A DNA stretch of 64,000 bases from DALYDD01 sp031973395 (GCA_031973395.1 DALYDD010000003.1:1-64000); one strand, 5' to 3'. Shown: positions 48,657 to 57,662, counted from the stretch's first letter. Made by a program: numbers and translations. Notes: generated from the sequence alone by a model not told the origin.

Positions 48657-49382
48657 ATGAAAAAAATCACATATAATATTGACCAGGCTATTTTCTCGCA
48701 GGTTCCATATTATATGCGAGCGCTTGTGGTTGTGACTGATCTCCAAAATGGGCCGAGTACAGAGGTGGTAGTAGAAAAACTTAAGGCGGCCGAGAAAAAT
48801 ATTGCAGATACTTTTACCCAGGAAACCTTGCTTGCAGATCCACGTCTCACAACATGGCAAGAACATTTTAGAAAATTCGGAATGAACCCTCGAGATTTTC
48901 GTCCTGCACATGATGCAATGTCTCGTCGTGCAGTTCAAGGAAAAAGTTTGCCCAATATCAATACTGCAGTAGATATTGGAAATGCTGCATCACTCAAATA
49001 TCTGATGCCGATTGGTGTGCATCCGCTTGATGCGGTAAAGTCTGAGTTATCTTTACGCCTCGCAACCGGTAGCGAAACTTTTACCGCTTTTGGTTCTGAG
49101 ACAGTTGAATCTCCGGCAGCCGGAGAAGTAATTCTCGCTGAAGGTAATGATGTTTTCACTAGGTGTTGGGTATGGCGACAAGCGCAAATGTCTATCACGT
49201 TACCCGAGAGTAAAACGCTCGTGGTAAATATTGATGCACTGACAGATTTGCCTGGGCAAACAGCAGCTGATGTGCAGAAAATTGCAGAGGAATTGGCAGC
49301 CGAGATGCAGGAATATTGTGGAGCGAAGACACAGATAATTGTCTTAGATAAAGAGAATTCGAGTGCGGAGTTTAAGGTTTAA
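48657..49382 (+). CDS. B3/B4 tRNA-binding-domain protein
   Basis: 241 residues resembling the free-standing B3/B4 (phenylalanyl-tRNA synthetase beta editing) domain: KFGMNPRDFRPAHDAMSRRA, LPNINTAVDIGNAASLKYLMP and CWVWRQAQMSITLPESKTLV. Such proteins are thought to edit mischarged tRNA. Its stop overlaps the stop of the convergent gene by 4 bp. A TATAAT lies about 35 nt upstream. Confidence 0.82.
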   Translation: MKKITYNIDQAIFSQVPYYMRALVVVTDLQNGPSTEVVVEKLKAAEKNIADTFTQETLLADPRLTTWQEHFRKFGMNPRDFRPAHDAMSRRAVQGKSLPNINTAVDIGNAASLKYLMPIGVHPLDAVKSELSLRLATGSETFTAFGSETVESPAAGEVILAEGNDVFTRCWVWRQAQMSITLPESKTLVVNIDALTDLPGQTAADVQKIAEELAAEMQEYCGAKTQIIVLDKENSSAEFKV

Positions 49383-50266
49383 TCTCCTATAAAGCACAAC
49401 TCTGCAAATGTGAGACCCGCTCCTTCTGTACCACATTGATTATTGTGATTAAGTTGTTCGCCACTCGCCCAACCGAGAATATTATTTTGAGTACGGATCA
49501 AATATCGAGAATCTGTAAAATCATTATTTGGCTTATGATCTTGTTCCATCAAGACAATTTCTACAGGCGAACCTGCAGCAATGTTGGCGATAACTGTCGT
49601 CATATTACCGCTAAAGAGTGTTACATCTTTTAATGCTTTCGTTGGAATGCCGGCATAGAGGAATGGTTGGATAACTTCTCTAAGTTCTCCACTAGCCAAG
49701 ACCTGATACTTCCGGTATGAAGTAAAGGTTTCGTTTTGTCGAGCAGAAGTATAAATAAACCCATTGCCTTGGATAATTGCTCCGGTCGGAGTTGAGCCCT
49801 TATATTCCAAGAGCGATCCATCATTCGCTGGTTTATCAGTCTTTATATAATATTCCAAATGCGGATCACCGCTTGGTCCTGAATCTTTAACAATATAATA
49901 TTCCTTGCCATCAACACTTAATTTTGTTTTGAGCCATTCATTTTCTGAACCCTCAGCGCCCCAACGATCTGTTTGAGATTTATCGAGAGAGACAATGGCG
50001 ACATCTTTTTCTTTTAACGGCGCACCAAGGTCTGAATTATATGCAACGTCATTATATGTTTCTAGACGATCTGGATATACAGGCTTGAAAACATGTGAAG
50101 AAATTGGTTTTTGCAAAAGGTTCTGGCTGTCGCCTTTGCCAGTAATTTTTTGCCAAATTGTTTGGGGGACGGTCGTGATATCATCACGCACATTTACCCA
50201 GACATAATAGATAAGGCCAATATTCACAAGGACCGAAAGTACAAAGATAAAAATGAGTTGTCGCAT
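49379..50266 (-). CDS. Anchored extracytoplasmic protein, unknown
   Basis: 295 residues: membrane helix (about 3-24) and a beta-rich domain with PVYPDRLETYNDVAYNSDLG and a C-terminal part reminiscent of SH3-like repeats (NNILGWASGEQLNH). No family assigned. TATACT is 6 nt before the ATG. Confidence 0.68.
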   Translation of the reverse strand: MRQLIFIFVLSVLVNIGLIYYVWVNVRDDITTVPQTIWQKITGKGDSQNLLQKPISSHVFKPVYPDRLETYNDVAYNSDLGAPLKEKDVAIVSLDKSQTDRWGAEGSENEWLKTKLSVDGKEYYIVKDSGPSGDPHLEYYIKTDKPANDGSLLEYKGSTPTGAIIQGNGFIYTSARQNETFTSYRKYQVLASGELREVIQPFLYAGIPTKALKDVTLFSGNMTTVIANIAAGSPVEIVLMEQDHKPNNDFTDSRYLIRTQNNILGWASGEQLNHNNQCGTEGAGLTFAELCFIGD

Positions 50267-50285
50267 ATGGGTAGTATATAAGCTT

Positions 50286-51083
50286 TTACTTTAATGTTTT
50301 CCACAAAAAATCAAAGTGTATTTTCATTAAATGTGAAAAGCTTTTGCTATGCACAATAAATCCAAATAATTCAGGAGATGAATCAAAGAAGGCCACTTTG
50401 TCTCCGTATACCCAATAACTCATCTCAATTCCTAAATCATCAGGTAAATATTTTACCGTACGCAAGGTTTCTGGTCCTGGAATAACATATGGATGCTTTG
50501 CTTCTTCGGTTACGGTACCCTGGCGAATTACTTTGATACTAATATTTTGCTCAATACGACGGCGGTTATGCCAGTTAATATATTCGTATCCAAGAAGATC
50601 AATTACTTTTTGTGTGGGCCATACCGTATATGTTTCGATATCGCGAGACCAGAGAATATCATTCTGCACGCTTTTAATTCCCTCAACACCGCTGAAAAAT
50701 TGAACTTTGGGTTCTACTGAGCCAGACCCTTCTTGAAGCATTGGTAAAATTTCTTTAAATACTTTTCTCGCTTTTTCATATTGTGCCTCTCGCTGATCGA
50801 TCAGTACTTGAATGGCATTTGGATCATTTGCCGTGAAAAAAAGCTTTCCATCCTGCTTTTTCGATAGAATTAAATTCTTTTTCTGTAAAAGACGGATATG
50901 GTCATACACCGAAGGGCGGGGGACATTAACGATTTCTGCCAACATGCGCGCCGTAAGGCTTTTGCTTCCGAGCAGCTTGGCATAAATCTTCTGGGAAATA
51001 GGCGGAATATCAATAGAAGACAGGACATCTTCCAATAGCTCCATATTAGAATCCGCTCCAGAATCGATATCCATTTTTACCAT
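50286..51083 (-). CDS. TrmB-family transcriptional regulator
   Basis: 265 residues. An N-terminal winged helix (about 25-80: LAEIVNVPRPSVYDHIRLLQ), then a TrmB-like effector domain with VQFFSGVEGIKSVQNDIL. Ligand unknown, in archaea often sugars. The start may also be the ATG at 51074. A perfect dyad upstream of its -10 suggests autoregulation. Confidence 0.82.
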   Translation of the reverse strand: MVKMDIDSGADSNMELLEDVLSSIDIPPISQKIYAKLLGSKSLTARMLAEIVNVPRPSVYDHIRLLQKKNLILSKKQDGKLFFTANDPNAIQVLIDQREAQYEKARKVFKEILPMLQEGSGSVEPKVQFFSGVEGIKSVQNDILWSRDIETYTVWPTQKVIDLLGYEYINWHNRRRIEQNISIKVIRQGTVTEEAKHPYVIPGPETLRTVKYLPDDLGIEMSYWVYGDKVAFFDSSPELFGFIVHSKSFSHLMKIHFDFLWKTLK

Positions 51084-51114
51084 AGTATGGCTCTATTATA
51101 GGCTATTTTTACTG

Positions 51115-51133
51115 GTTGTCGAGCTTCGACAAC
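51115..51133. promoter_or_regulatory. Likely TrmB operator (GTTGTCGA dyad)
   Basis: GTTGTCGA-GCT-TCGACAAC is a perfect 8-bp inverted repeat with a 3-bp spacer. It covers the place of the -35 hexamer for the TATAAT at 51095-51100 (minus strand) that reads the regulator gene; a -35 there is expected at 51118-51123. It lies between the regulator and the divergent methyltransferase. Confidence 0.6.
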
Positions 51134-51245
51134 ATTCATACAACTATAGACAAGAATGATAATCTATTGCCAGATAGTTAATCCAAGGCTGTCTCCACGT
51201 ACTAATTCTACTCCTGCCCAAACCATTCAAACCTGAAATTAACCA

Positions 51246-52103
51246 ATGAATACAAATCCAAAAACGCAGATCATTGAAAAACTTCTTGCTGCCGCCATGG
51301 GGGATCCTCCAACAATTGAACGCGTGCGGGCTGACTTTATGAAGACTTTTCTCTGTACAGGTATTAGTCACAATCAGGCGTCTACTCTTACTCAAGAGCT
51401 GATTGAGCTTCTGGGGGGAGACTGTCCTCTCGACATTCAGGAACAGATGGCCTATGCAATGTTTATGCTGACTTTTATTGAAGGTACCAAAACTAATATG
51501 GTCCAAGCCCTCAATGAGGCAATGATTGGACGTTCAGAAATCATCTATAACCAAATCAGCCCATACCTCAAAGATGTGGAAGGTCCTGTCGTGGACTTCG
51601 GTTGTGGTAATGGTAAGGTGGCACAGTTTCTCTGTGATCGAAGCGGCCTCGATATCGTCGGCTACGATGTTGTGGCATACCAAATGCCTGGTGTCACTGT
51701 GCCACTTCATATCTTCGATGGTGGACATGTGCCCGTGGAGGATAATTTCTTTGAAGCTGCTGTGGTTACGAATGTGATTCACCACGAAGCCGAAAATGAA
51801 AATATTCTTCGCGAGCTTACGCGCATTGTTCGGCGCAAGTTGGTCATCATCGAGACCGTACCAATCGGGGCGACGCCTGAGGAGGTTGGACATGACCGTC
51901 TTCGGACTTTCATGAATGACTTCCTCTACAATCGACTCTTCTGCTATGGAGCAGATATCCCAACACCTGGAACCTACGAGACGCCACAAGGCTGGATCGA
52001 TCGGTTTCGGGATTATGGGTGGCGATCTACTGTGAGTGTCGATCTTGGCGTCGATCAGAAAGTCATTGAGGACACACACCACCTTCTGGTCTTCGAGAAG
52101 TAA
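51246..52103 (+). CDS. Class I SAM-dependent methyltransferase
   Basis: 285 residues. SAM motif VVDFGCGNGKVAQFLCDRSG (about 115), post-I VGYDVV, and VTNVIHHEAENENILREL (Methyltransf_11-like). Substrate unknown. An extra N-terminal helical region of about 100 residues precedes it. Its GC content appears higher than its neighbours. It may be controlled by the divergent TrmB-like regulator. Confidence 0.82.
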   Translation: MNTNPKTQIIEKLLAAAMGDPPTIERVRADFMKTFLCTGISHNQASTLTQELIELLGGDCPLDIQEQMAYAMFMLTFIEGTKTNMVQALNEAMIGRSEIIYNQISPYLKDVEGPVVDFGCGNGKVAQFLCDRSGLDIVGYDVVAYQMPGVTVPLHIFDGGHVPVEDNFFEAAVVTNVIHHEAENENILRELTRIVRRKLVIIETVPIGATPEEVGHDRLRTFMNDFLYNRLFCYGADIPTPGTYETPQGWIDRFRDYGWRSTVSVDLGVDQKVIEDTHHLLVFEK

Positions 52104-52122
52104 TCGCGATGCAATTCGCAAA

Positions 52123-52166
52123 CAAAACGCACGGCCCGATTGGAGAAATCCGATTGGGCCGTTTTG
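52123..52166 (+). terminator. Terminator with GAAA tetraloop
   Basis: CGGCCCGATTGGA-GAAA-TCCGATTGGGCCG helix followed by TTTTG, downstream of the methyltransferase. Confidence 0.85.
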
Positions 52167-52215
52167 CCTCACGTCTTTTTATATAGAGTATAATTAATCG
52201 CATAATATAAATTAT

Positions 52216-52962
52216 ATGAATAAACAAAAAGGCTTCTCACAAATCGTAGTTATCATCGTCTTCGTGCTTGCCCTAGGGCTTGCGGGCTGGTATTTTTTAA
52301 CCAATAAGAATAAGCCCCTAAACACTGTATATATAAATCCACCAACAGCATCTGTCGATACAAATACTGGTGCTACAAGTACCACGCCACAGCAACCATC
52401 ACAAACTACACATACAAATAATAATGCCAGCAATACACCAGACACAACAATTGTTTCTGCCCCACCTGAATATAGAGTTTACGCAGATATTAGAGCTGGC
52501 TTTTCTTCACGCTTAAGCATCAATGGATTTGCTGGAGAGATCTCCGACCTACAATATTCAACTCACTACAAAGGTGTCACTCCACAATTAGTACATGTAT
52601 ATAATGCTTTTACAACGAGTAATATCAAAGCTTGGATTGTTGTCTGGCAGGAGGAAAACAGTGATACATGTCTAAAAGATTTGAGTACCTCTAGTTCTAT
52701 TCAGCCTAGAAAAAACAATAATGATCTCACTGTGTCTCAGAGGAACTGGGGAGATGCCGCAATGGGGCAATATGAAGACTTGAGAATTTATGCTATCTCA
52801 AATGGTAAAAAGAAATACTGTGTCGTAGGGCAGACGCATGGAACAAGACCGAATAATTTGGAAGGTACAGCATATGATGATCAGGAAAAATTAAATACAG
52901 CTGCCTTAGCAGATTTTGATAAAGCTACAAAAATATTTGTAGACAATTTCAAGATTCTTTAG
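52216..52962 (+). CDS. Secreted or anchored protein with pilin-like N-terminus
   Basis: 248 residues. The N-terminus MNKQKGFSQIVVIIVFVLAL resembles a prepilin leader but lacks Glu at +5. A Thr/Asn/Pro linker follows (about 40-80), then an unknown domain with two Cys (DTCLKDL, KKKYCVVG). Function unknown. Confidence 0.7.
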   Translation: MNKQKGFSQIVVIIVFVLALGLAGWYFLTNKNKPLNTVYINPPTASVDTNTGATSTTPQQPSQTTHTNNNASNTPDTTIVSAPPEYRVYADIRAGFSSRLSINGFAGEISDLQYSTHYKGVTPQLVHVYNAFTTSNIKAWIVVWQEENSDTCLKDLSTSSSIQPRKNNNDLTVSQRNWGDAAMGQYEDLRIYAISNGKKKYCVVGQTHGTRPNNLEGTAYDDQEKLNTAALADFDKATKIFVDNFKIL

Positions 52963-52982
52963 GTTAGTAATTGGAATAGATA

Positions 52983-53019
52983 AAACAAAAACCACTTCAT
53001 CGCGAAGTGGTTTTTGTTT
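52983..53019. terminator. Bidirectional terminator
   Basis: AAACAAAAACCACTTC / GAAGTGGTTTTTGTTT hairpin between convergent genes. Confidence 0.88.
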
Positions 53020-53036
53020 GCCGGGATAAACGTAAA

Positions 53037-54137
53037 TTACTTTGTCGATTCCAAAAACTTCCACACCAAATCATTAGTCAAGAATTGCTCCACATAGATA
53101 GTGGCCCGCATCTTGTCAGCATCTTTATAATGGTTCATGAGAGCTGTCACTTCTTTTTCTACGGCTTCCTTTGTGGGCTCCAGTTTTTCCTCAACTGCAA
53201 CATGAGTCATGATGATCTGAGTTTTGGCACGCTTCACGGCATCTGGCTCAGCATCTTTTCGGAAATCCTCTATAGTTTTCCCGATATGTTTCAAATAATC
53301 CTCGAGTTTGAGACCCATCTGAGAAATATTTGCAGACATCTCGCTCATCATGCGATTGAGTTCTGAATCAATCATGATGCGCGGCATTTTGATATCAGAT
53401 TTTTCAATCAATTTTTCCATCAAAGTTAATCGAGCCTTCTCCACTTCTACGCGAGCCTTCTTCTCTTTGATACCCTGTGAAATTTGCGCTCGGAATTCTT
53501 CCATCGTTTTAAAATCTCCAAACTTCTTGATGAAGTCTTCGTTTACTTCCGGAAGTTCAAGTTCTTTACCCTCTGACTTTCCATGATCGTGGCCATGATC
53601 ATCTGGGTGATCCTCGTGCCATTTCTGGTGTGCGATCTGGTCCTGAAGATTTTTTACCGCAGCATCAATTTCTTCTTCGGTGGCAGTGAGCTTGGCATCC
53701 ATTTCTTCCTGTGCTTTCTTATCCAGAGAAAAAACTTCTTTTGCTAACTTTTTATAATCTGCAATTTTAGACTCTGGCATAGTTGCCACATTAATTTTTA
53801 CAGAAAAAGCTTCGCCGGGTGCAACTTTTGTAATCAAAACCTGGGGTGAACCAATTGGTTTTAATTCTGTGGCAACAATGATATCGCCATAATGTTTTTC
53901 AAGCGCGAGTTGTCCTGCTTCTTCAAGCACTGCAATTTCACCAAGTCGATCGATCAAGATCTTCTCGGGAACTTTGCCTTCACGGAAGCCATCTACTTTC
54001 ATAGTTGCACCGAGACTTTTTACGGCTTCATCTCGGAACTTTGTGACTTCCTCTGGCTCGATCTCAACATGAACTTCAATCTCGCATTCAGCGTCTTTGA
54101 CTGGCTCTTGTTTTGTAATTTTGAATGGTTTTGACAT
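53037..54137 (-). CDS. tig: Trigger factor lacking the PPIase domain
   Basis: A ribosome-associated chaperone. The N-terminal domain is present (VDGFREGKVPEKILIDRLGE) with the C-terminal helical arms (IDSELNRMMSEMSANISQMG, LEDYLKHIGKTIEDF). The FKBP-type domain normally between them (about 90 residues) is missing; in its place is a His/Asp/Lys-rich linker HEDHPDDHGHDHGK. 366 residues against the usual 430-450. Confidence 0.88.
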   Translation of the reverse strand: MSKPFKITKQEPVKDAECEIEVHVEIEPEEVTKFRDEAVKSLGATMKVDGFREGKVPEKILIDRLGEIAVLEEAGQLALEKHYGDIIVATELKPIGSPQVLITKVAPGEAFSVKINVATMPESKIADYKKLAKEVFSLDKKAQEEMDAKLTATEEEIDAAVKNLQDQIAHQKWHEDHPDDHGHDHGKSEGKELELPEVNEDFIKKFGDFKTMEEFRAQISQGIKEKKARVEVEKARLTLMEKLIEKSDIKMPRIMIDSELNRMMSEMSANISQMGLKLEDYLKHIGKTIEDFRKDAEPDAVKRAKTQIIMTHVAVEEKLEPTKEAVEKEVTALMNHYKDADKMRATIYVEQFLTNDLVWKFLESTK

Positions 54138-54195
54138 GGGTATTCAGGGATTAAATTTTTAGATAAAAAATGTGCGTATGTAATTTGCGCGCTAT

Positions 54196-55125
54196 TTAAT
54201 TAGGCAACTTGAGAGAAGGGATAATCTGCTTTTTTCGAGAAACGATACCAGGGAGGACTTCTATATCACTCTCGGCACCAACGCCGAATGATGCAGAAAC
54301 GATATCTTTTGTCAGTTGATTATATGTGAACACTGTCGCTTCTTCTTTAAAGATATCGACAATGAAAAAGAGAACATCGTTTACGTCTGTTTCACCTTTT
54401 TTCAATTGTTCAATCGCAGCGATGATACCTTCTCGTCTTGCAAGGATTGATGCAGGGTTTGTAGTTTCAACAACCGAGATACGAATATTTGTTTCACCAA
54501 GAGAGACTTTCTTACTATCCAAGTGTACGAGTCCGATATCGGTGAAGTCTGAAACGTCTGACTTGGCTTCAAACATTTCGTTGGCATAAGACTGAACATC
54601 AAGATTAAGTTTGGCTGCGATCTTTTCTGCAACATCTTTATCATGAGGAGTGGTTGTCGGAGAACGGAATGCGAGTGTATCAGAGAGGATGCAAGACAGA
54701 ATAAGGCCAGCAATATTTTCTGGCATATTTTCTGTAACTTCGGGACCCATGAGATCGTGAATAACAGTTGCGGTTGAGGCCACAGTCTTCATGGTGATAT
54801 CAACTGGTTTTCGAGTTGAGATACCTCCAGTCAGCATATGATGGTCGATAATCTGCATAATATTTGTTTCCAAGATATTTGCAGGTAATTCTTGCGGATT
54901 ATTTGTATCGACAATCACAACTGTGTCATCTGCGGTTAATGCTTCGAGTAATGCTGGTTCAGATGCACTCCATCGTTTGAGCACGAACTGTGTTTCTTTA
55001 TTAAGTGCGCCCAGTACAAAAGGCTCGGCCTTATGTGTAGTATGAGTGTTTAGATACCAAGCCCACAAAATCGCACTCACTGTTGCGTCCGTATCAGGAG
55101 ATATGTGTCCAAAAACTTTTATCAT
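54196..55125 (-). CDS. ppaC: Manganese-dependent inorganic pyrophosphatase (DHH family)
   Basis: Splits pyrophosphate to phosphate. Metal-binding motifs VFGHISPDTDAT, VIVDTNNP, MQIIDHHML (DHH) and the C-terminal SRKKQIIPSL, all PPase class C hallmarks. 309 residues. The start is the ATG at 55125 (MIKVFGHISP); a TTG 21 nt upstream is rejected. A 9-codon leader frame ends in an ATGA overlap with this start. Confidence 0.94.
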   Translation of the reverse strand: MIKVFGHISPDTDATVSAILWAWYLNTHTTHKAEPFVLGALNKETQFVLKRWSASEPALLEALTADDTVVIVDTNNPQELPANILETNIMQIIDHHMLTGGISTRKPVDITMKTVASTATVIHDLMGPEVTENMPENIAGLILSCILSDTLAFRSPTTTPHDKDVAEKIAAKLNLDVQSYANEMFEAKSDVSDFTDIGLVHLDSKKVSLGETNIRISVVETTNPASILARREGIIAAIEQLKKGETDVNDVLFFIVDIFKEEATVFTYNQLTKDIVSASFGVGAESDIEVLPGIVSRKKQIIPSLKLPN

Positions 55126-55151
55126 GATTTGTGTCGTAAGACACAAATCAT
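55122..55151 (-). promoter_or_regulatory. Leader mini-ORF and perfect hairpin at the ppaC start
   Basis: On the minus strand the 28-nt sequence ATGATTTGTGTC-TTAC-GACACAAATCAT is a perfect 12-bp hairpin ending on the first two bases of the ppaC ATG. The same bases read as a 9-codon frame (MICVLRHKS) whose TGA overlaps the start as ATGA. Confidence 0.45.
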
Positions 55152-55241
55152 AAATATTAGTTTATGAATTTGCATCTTACGAAATTAATTTTATTAATAA
55201 GATCGAATATTCACTATTTACCTATAAGGTTCAGATAATTC

Positions 55242-56522
55242 TTAAGCCTTTGCTTCAGGGGCAGTTTCTTCAGTTGTTTCTTCTCGGAATTCTGCAGCAA
55301 CGTCATCTGCAATGTTGAGATTAGAGATATCCTTGAAATCTTTTTCGTCCGCTACGACTTCATTCGTCTCAGCAGCTTCTCCGGCACCACCAATACTTGC
55401 ATCATCATTTTCTGCATCAGCAAGCGTGTCACCTGCAACTGAGCGAATATCAATTCTCCAGCCAGTAAGCTTCGCAGCAAGACGTACATTTTGTCCACCT
55501 TTACCAATGGCAAGACTCTGCTGATCGCCAGTTACTTCAACAACTGCAGTTTTATCATCCTCATTTACTTTTACATCAACTACTTTTGCAGGCTTCAGTG
55601 CTTCACGAACGTATTCGGCAGGATTTTCGAAGTATTCGATAACATCAATTCTTTCGCCGCCAAGTTCGCTTGTCACTGTATTTACTCGCGTACCACGCTG
55701 ACCAACCATAGATCCGAGCGGATCAATATGCGGATCTGCAGAGTACACAGCAATCTTTGTTCGAGCACCTGCTTCACGTGCAATAGATTTAATTTCTACA
55801 GTTCCCGCAGAAAGTTCGGGTACCTCAGCCTTGAAAAGCTCGGCGATGAACTTTGGATTTGATCGAGACATACGCAAATAGATACCACGAGGAGTTTCAT
55901 CTACTCGCACGAGATATGCGCGCACTCTTTCTCCTTGTTTGAAATGTTCGCCAGGAATTTGTTCATCATATGGAAGAAGACCAACGGCTCGGCCCATATT
56001 GATATAAATATTTCCTCGTTCAACTCGCTCTACGGTTCCAGAAATAATCTCACCTTCTTTCTTTCCGAATTCACCAAGAACAGAAACTTTTTCTGCCTCG
56101 CGAATTTTCTGGATAATTACTTGCTTCGCAGTTTGTGCCGCGATTCGTCCATAATCTTCTTTTGATTCAAGTGGGAAGACGAGCTCTTCATTGACCTGAA
56201 TATCTTTTTTGATTTTTCGAGCATCATCGAGGAGGATGTGCTGTTCGTCATTGAAAAAGATCTTGTCCTCCGGAATCTCTACTCCGGCCTCTTTTTCATA
56301 AATAATAGTGTCAGGATCAACAACTGTTTTTACCTGATAAAAATGTGTATCGCCGCTTGTGATATCAAAAGTAGCGCGAATAAACTGGCCACGTCGGCCG
56401 TATTCTTTCTTATATGCAGTCGCCAAAGCCATTTCGATAGCTTCGATGATGCGCTCTCTGGGAATTCCTCGCTCTTCTTCGAGCTGATCCAATACTGAGT
56501 GGATTACTTTGAGGTCAAACAT
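55242..56522 (-). CDS. nusA: Transcription elongation/termination factor NusA
   Basis: N-terminal NusA domain (EERGIPRERIIEAIEMALAT), S1 domain (GTVERVERGNIYINMGRAVG, about 150-215), two KH domains (SMVGQRGTRVNTVTSELGGE and LAIGKGGQNVRLAAKLTGW). It ends in an acidic tail and has 426 residues, lacking the two acidic repeats of E. coli NusA. It binds RNA polymerase and nascent RNA. A separate leader of about 220 nt precedes it. Confidence 0.96.
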   Translation of the reverse strand: MFDLKVIHSVLDQLEEERGIPRERIIEAIEMALATAYKKEYGRRGQFIRATFDITSGDTHFYQVKTVVDPDTIIYEKEAGVEIPEDKIFFNDEQHILLDDARKIKKDIQVNEELVFPLESKEDYGRIAAQTAKQVIIQKIREAEKVSVLGEFGKKEGEIISGTVERVERGNIYINMGRAVGLLPYDEQIPGEHFKQGERVRAYLVRVDETPRGIYLRMSRSNPKFIAELFKAEVPELSAGTVEIKSIAREAGARTKIAVYSADPHIDPLGSMVGQRGTRVNTVTSELGGERIDVIEYFENPAEYVREALKPAKVVDVKVNEDDKTAVVEVTGDQQSLAIGKGGQNVRLAAKLTGWRIDIRSVAGDTLADAENDDASIGGAGEAAETNEVVADEKDFKDISNLNIADDVAAEFREETTEETAPEAKA

Positions 56523-56777
56523 ATGGATTTTGTTATTAGCCTTATTCTTAGCCCTATATTGGCTGGTTAGTCATGTTTTGAGCTAGCCGAGCGCAATATC
56601 TGGGATAAAGAGGCGGCCCGTCGGCATGTGGCCGATGGACGGGTATTAAATTGTGATTTATCTATATTTTAGGCCGTAAAATAGCGTTTTGGGACGGATT
56701 TCTGGCAAAAAATTTAGCCCGCCTTTTGGGCGAACCTTTCACCCTTCTAATATATGTGTTTTTGAGCAGAGTGTCAA
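56523..56777 (-). promoter_or_regulatory. nusA promoter and structured leader
   Basis: On the minus strand: TTGACA (56772-56777), 17-nt spacer, TATATT (56749-56754). The leader of about 220 nt carries hairpins CCCGTC...GACGGG with an inner GGC/GCC (56617-56643) and CGCC-TTTTG-GGCG near 56720, the latter followed on the minus strand by a T-run (AATTTTTTGCC), an attenuator-like shape. nusA is often autoregulated, so control by its own product is possible. Confidence 0.55.
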
Positions 56778-56783
56778 TTGATT

Positions 56784-56826
56784 TGGACATATAGCGTAGT
56801 GGTTTCGAGTCCTGCTCCAGGGTCAT
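56784..56826 (+). pseudogene. tRNA-like remnant
   Basis: GGACATATAGCGTAGTGG followed at once by TTTCGAGTCCTGCTCCAG looks like a tRNA 5' acceptor/D-arm joined to a T-arm with no anticodon arm. The acceptor arms (GGACATA against AGGGTCA) do not pair. It may be a decayed tRNA or a chance match. Confidence 0.25.
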
Positions 56827-56908
56827 TTTTTGGCGGTCTTAAAACGGCCTATAAATATGCTCAAAATGGGGAGATTGCCAAGAAAATGAAAAATCCAGGT
56901 TAAATTTC

Positions 56909-56937
56909 TTGACAGATCTGAAGGGGTGTGCTACGGT
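56909..56937 (+). promoter_or_regulatory. Promoter of the large RNA candidate
   Basis: TTGACA (56909-56914), exact 17-nt spacer, TACGGT (56932-56937). Predicted start near 56944, immediately before the first strong hairpin. Confidence 0.6.
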
Positions 56938-56943
56938 ATTGTT

Positions 56944-57461
56944 ATCGTGATGCAATAAGCAGACATCGCGATAAAAGAGCGAGATCTAAGTGGCCATGGC
57001 TGCAAAGATCTCTAGGATGCAAAGTCACTCTTATAAAAAGTCTGCTGGGACACAGGTCCTTTGCTCATTCTTGGGCTCTCGGTGCCATGGCACCCTGCGA
57101 GCATTGTTTGGGGCCATAGCGCCTTTGCAGATCGTGGCCGATAAGGTCACAGGATGGCCACTAACTCGATGGCGAGAAGGTGGTAAAGTCGGGGATACGG
57201 CCAATTTTGGCCCAACCCGCAATTGCTAAGATTGAGGAAGTTCAGTCACGTTCATTGAGGTTTACTTAGACAGGACAAAAGAGCACGTTGCTCGGATAGT
57301 CTAAGGTTGCTGGGCTTCATGCCCATTTTGAATAGTTCGGCGGGAAGTCCCGCCCCCTAGATTCGGCGAACATTGCCAACGGGTCACCACTTTCTGGCAC
57401 CCAGGCTCATATCGCCACCTCGGCCGGTTGCTTGCGCTCTAAACGCAGGTGACCGGCCTTT
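56944..57461 (+). ncRNA. Large structured noncoding RNA candidate (~520 nt)
   Basis: More GC-rich than its surroundings and lacking a convincing coding frame. Hairpins in order: TTATCGTGATG/CATCGCGATAA (56942-56974), GAGATCT/AGATCTC, the palindrome GGTGCCATGGCACC, GTGGCC/GGCCAC, GGCCAA-TT-TTGGCC within CGGG/CCCG, CTTAGAC/GTCTAAG enclosing GAGCA-CGT-TGCTC, GGGC-TTCAT-GCCC, GGCGGGA-AG-TCCCGCC, and the final 15-bp terminator-like stem (57422-57458) followed by TTTCCATTTCT. It has a consensus promoter. Not recognised as RNase P RNA (no GGAAAGTCC core), tmRNA or SRP RNA. The short frames at 56928-57229 look incidental. Confidence 0.6.
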
Positions 57462-57662
57462 CCATTTCTACACATTTCATTCAGTGTAATATGCGCTGTT
57501 TATTTTTTTATCAGAATTTTTATCATCAAATGACTTTTCAACATTACTCGCAATTAAACAGAAATTTTTTCATAAAATAGTTTATAATAGCAGTACATCG
57601 CGACCTAATTGTGCAAGCTAAATTATATTCGCATGCACAAATAAAAACGCGCTCGTACCCGA
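57462..57662 (+). promoter_or_regulatory. Leader of the pilus operon
   Basis: An AT-rich gap with TATAAT in TTTATAATAG near 57580 and a TTGTGCA/TGCACAA hairpin before the pilB start. No gene is seen. Confidence 0.4.

Noticed and set aside
56928..57229. Overlapping plus and minus frames (63-79 residues) in the large RNA candidate
   Set aside because: Compositions are Arg/Cys/His-rich without domains, starts and stops are unrelated to the promoter, and the bases fold into perfect hairpins.
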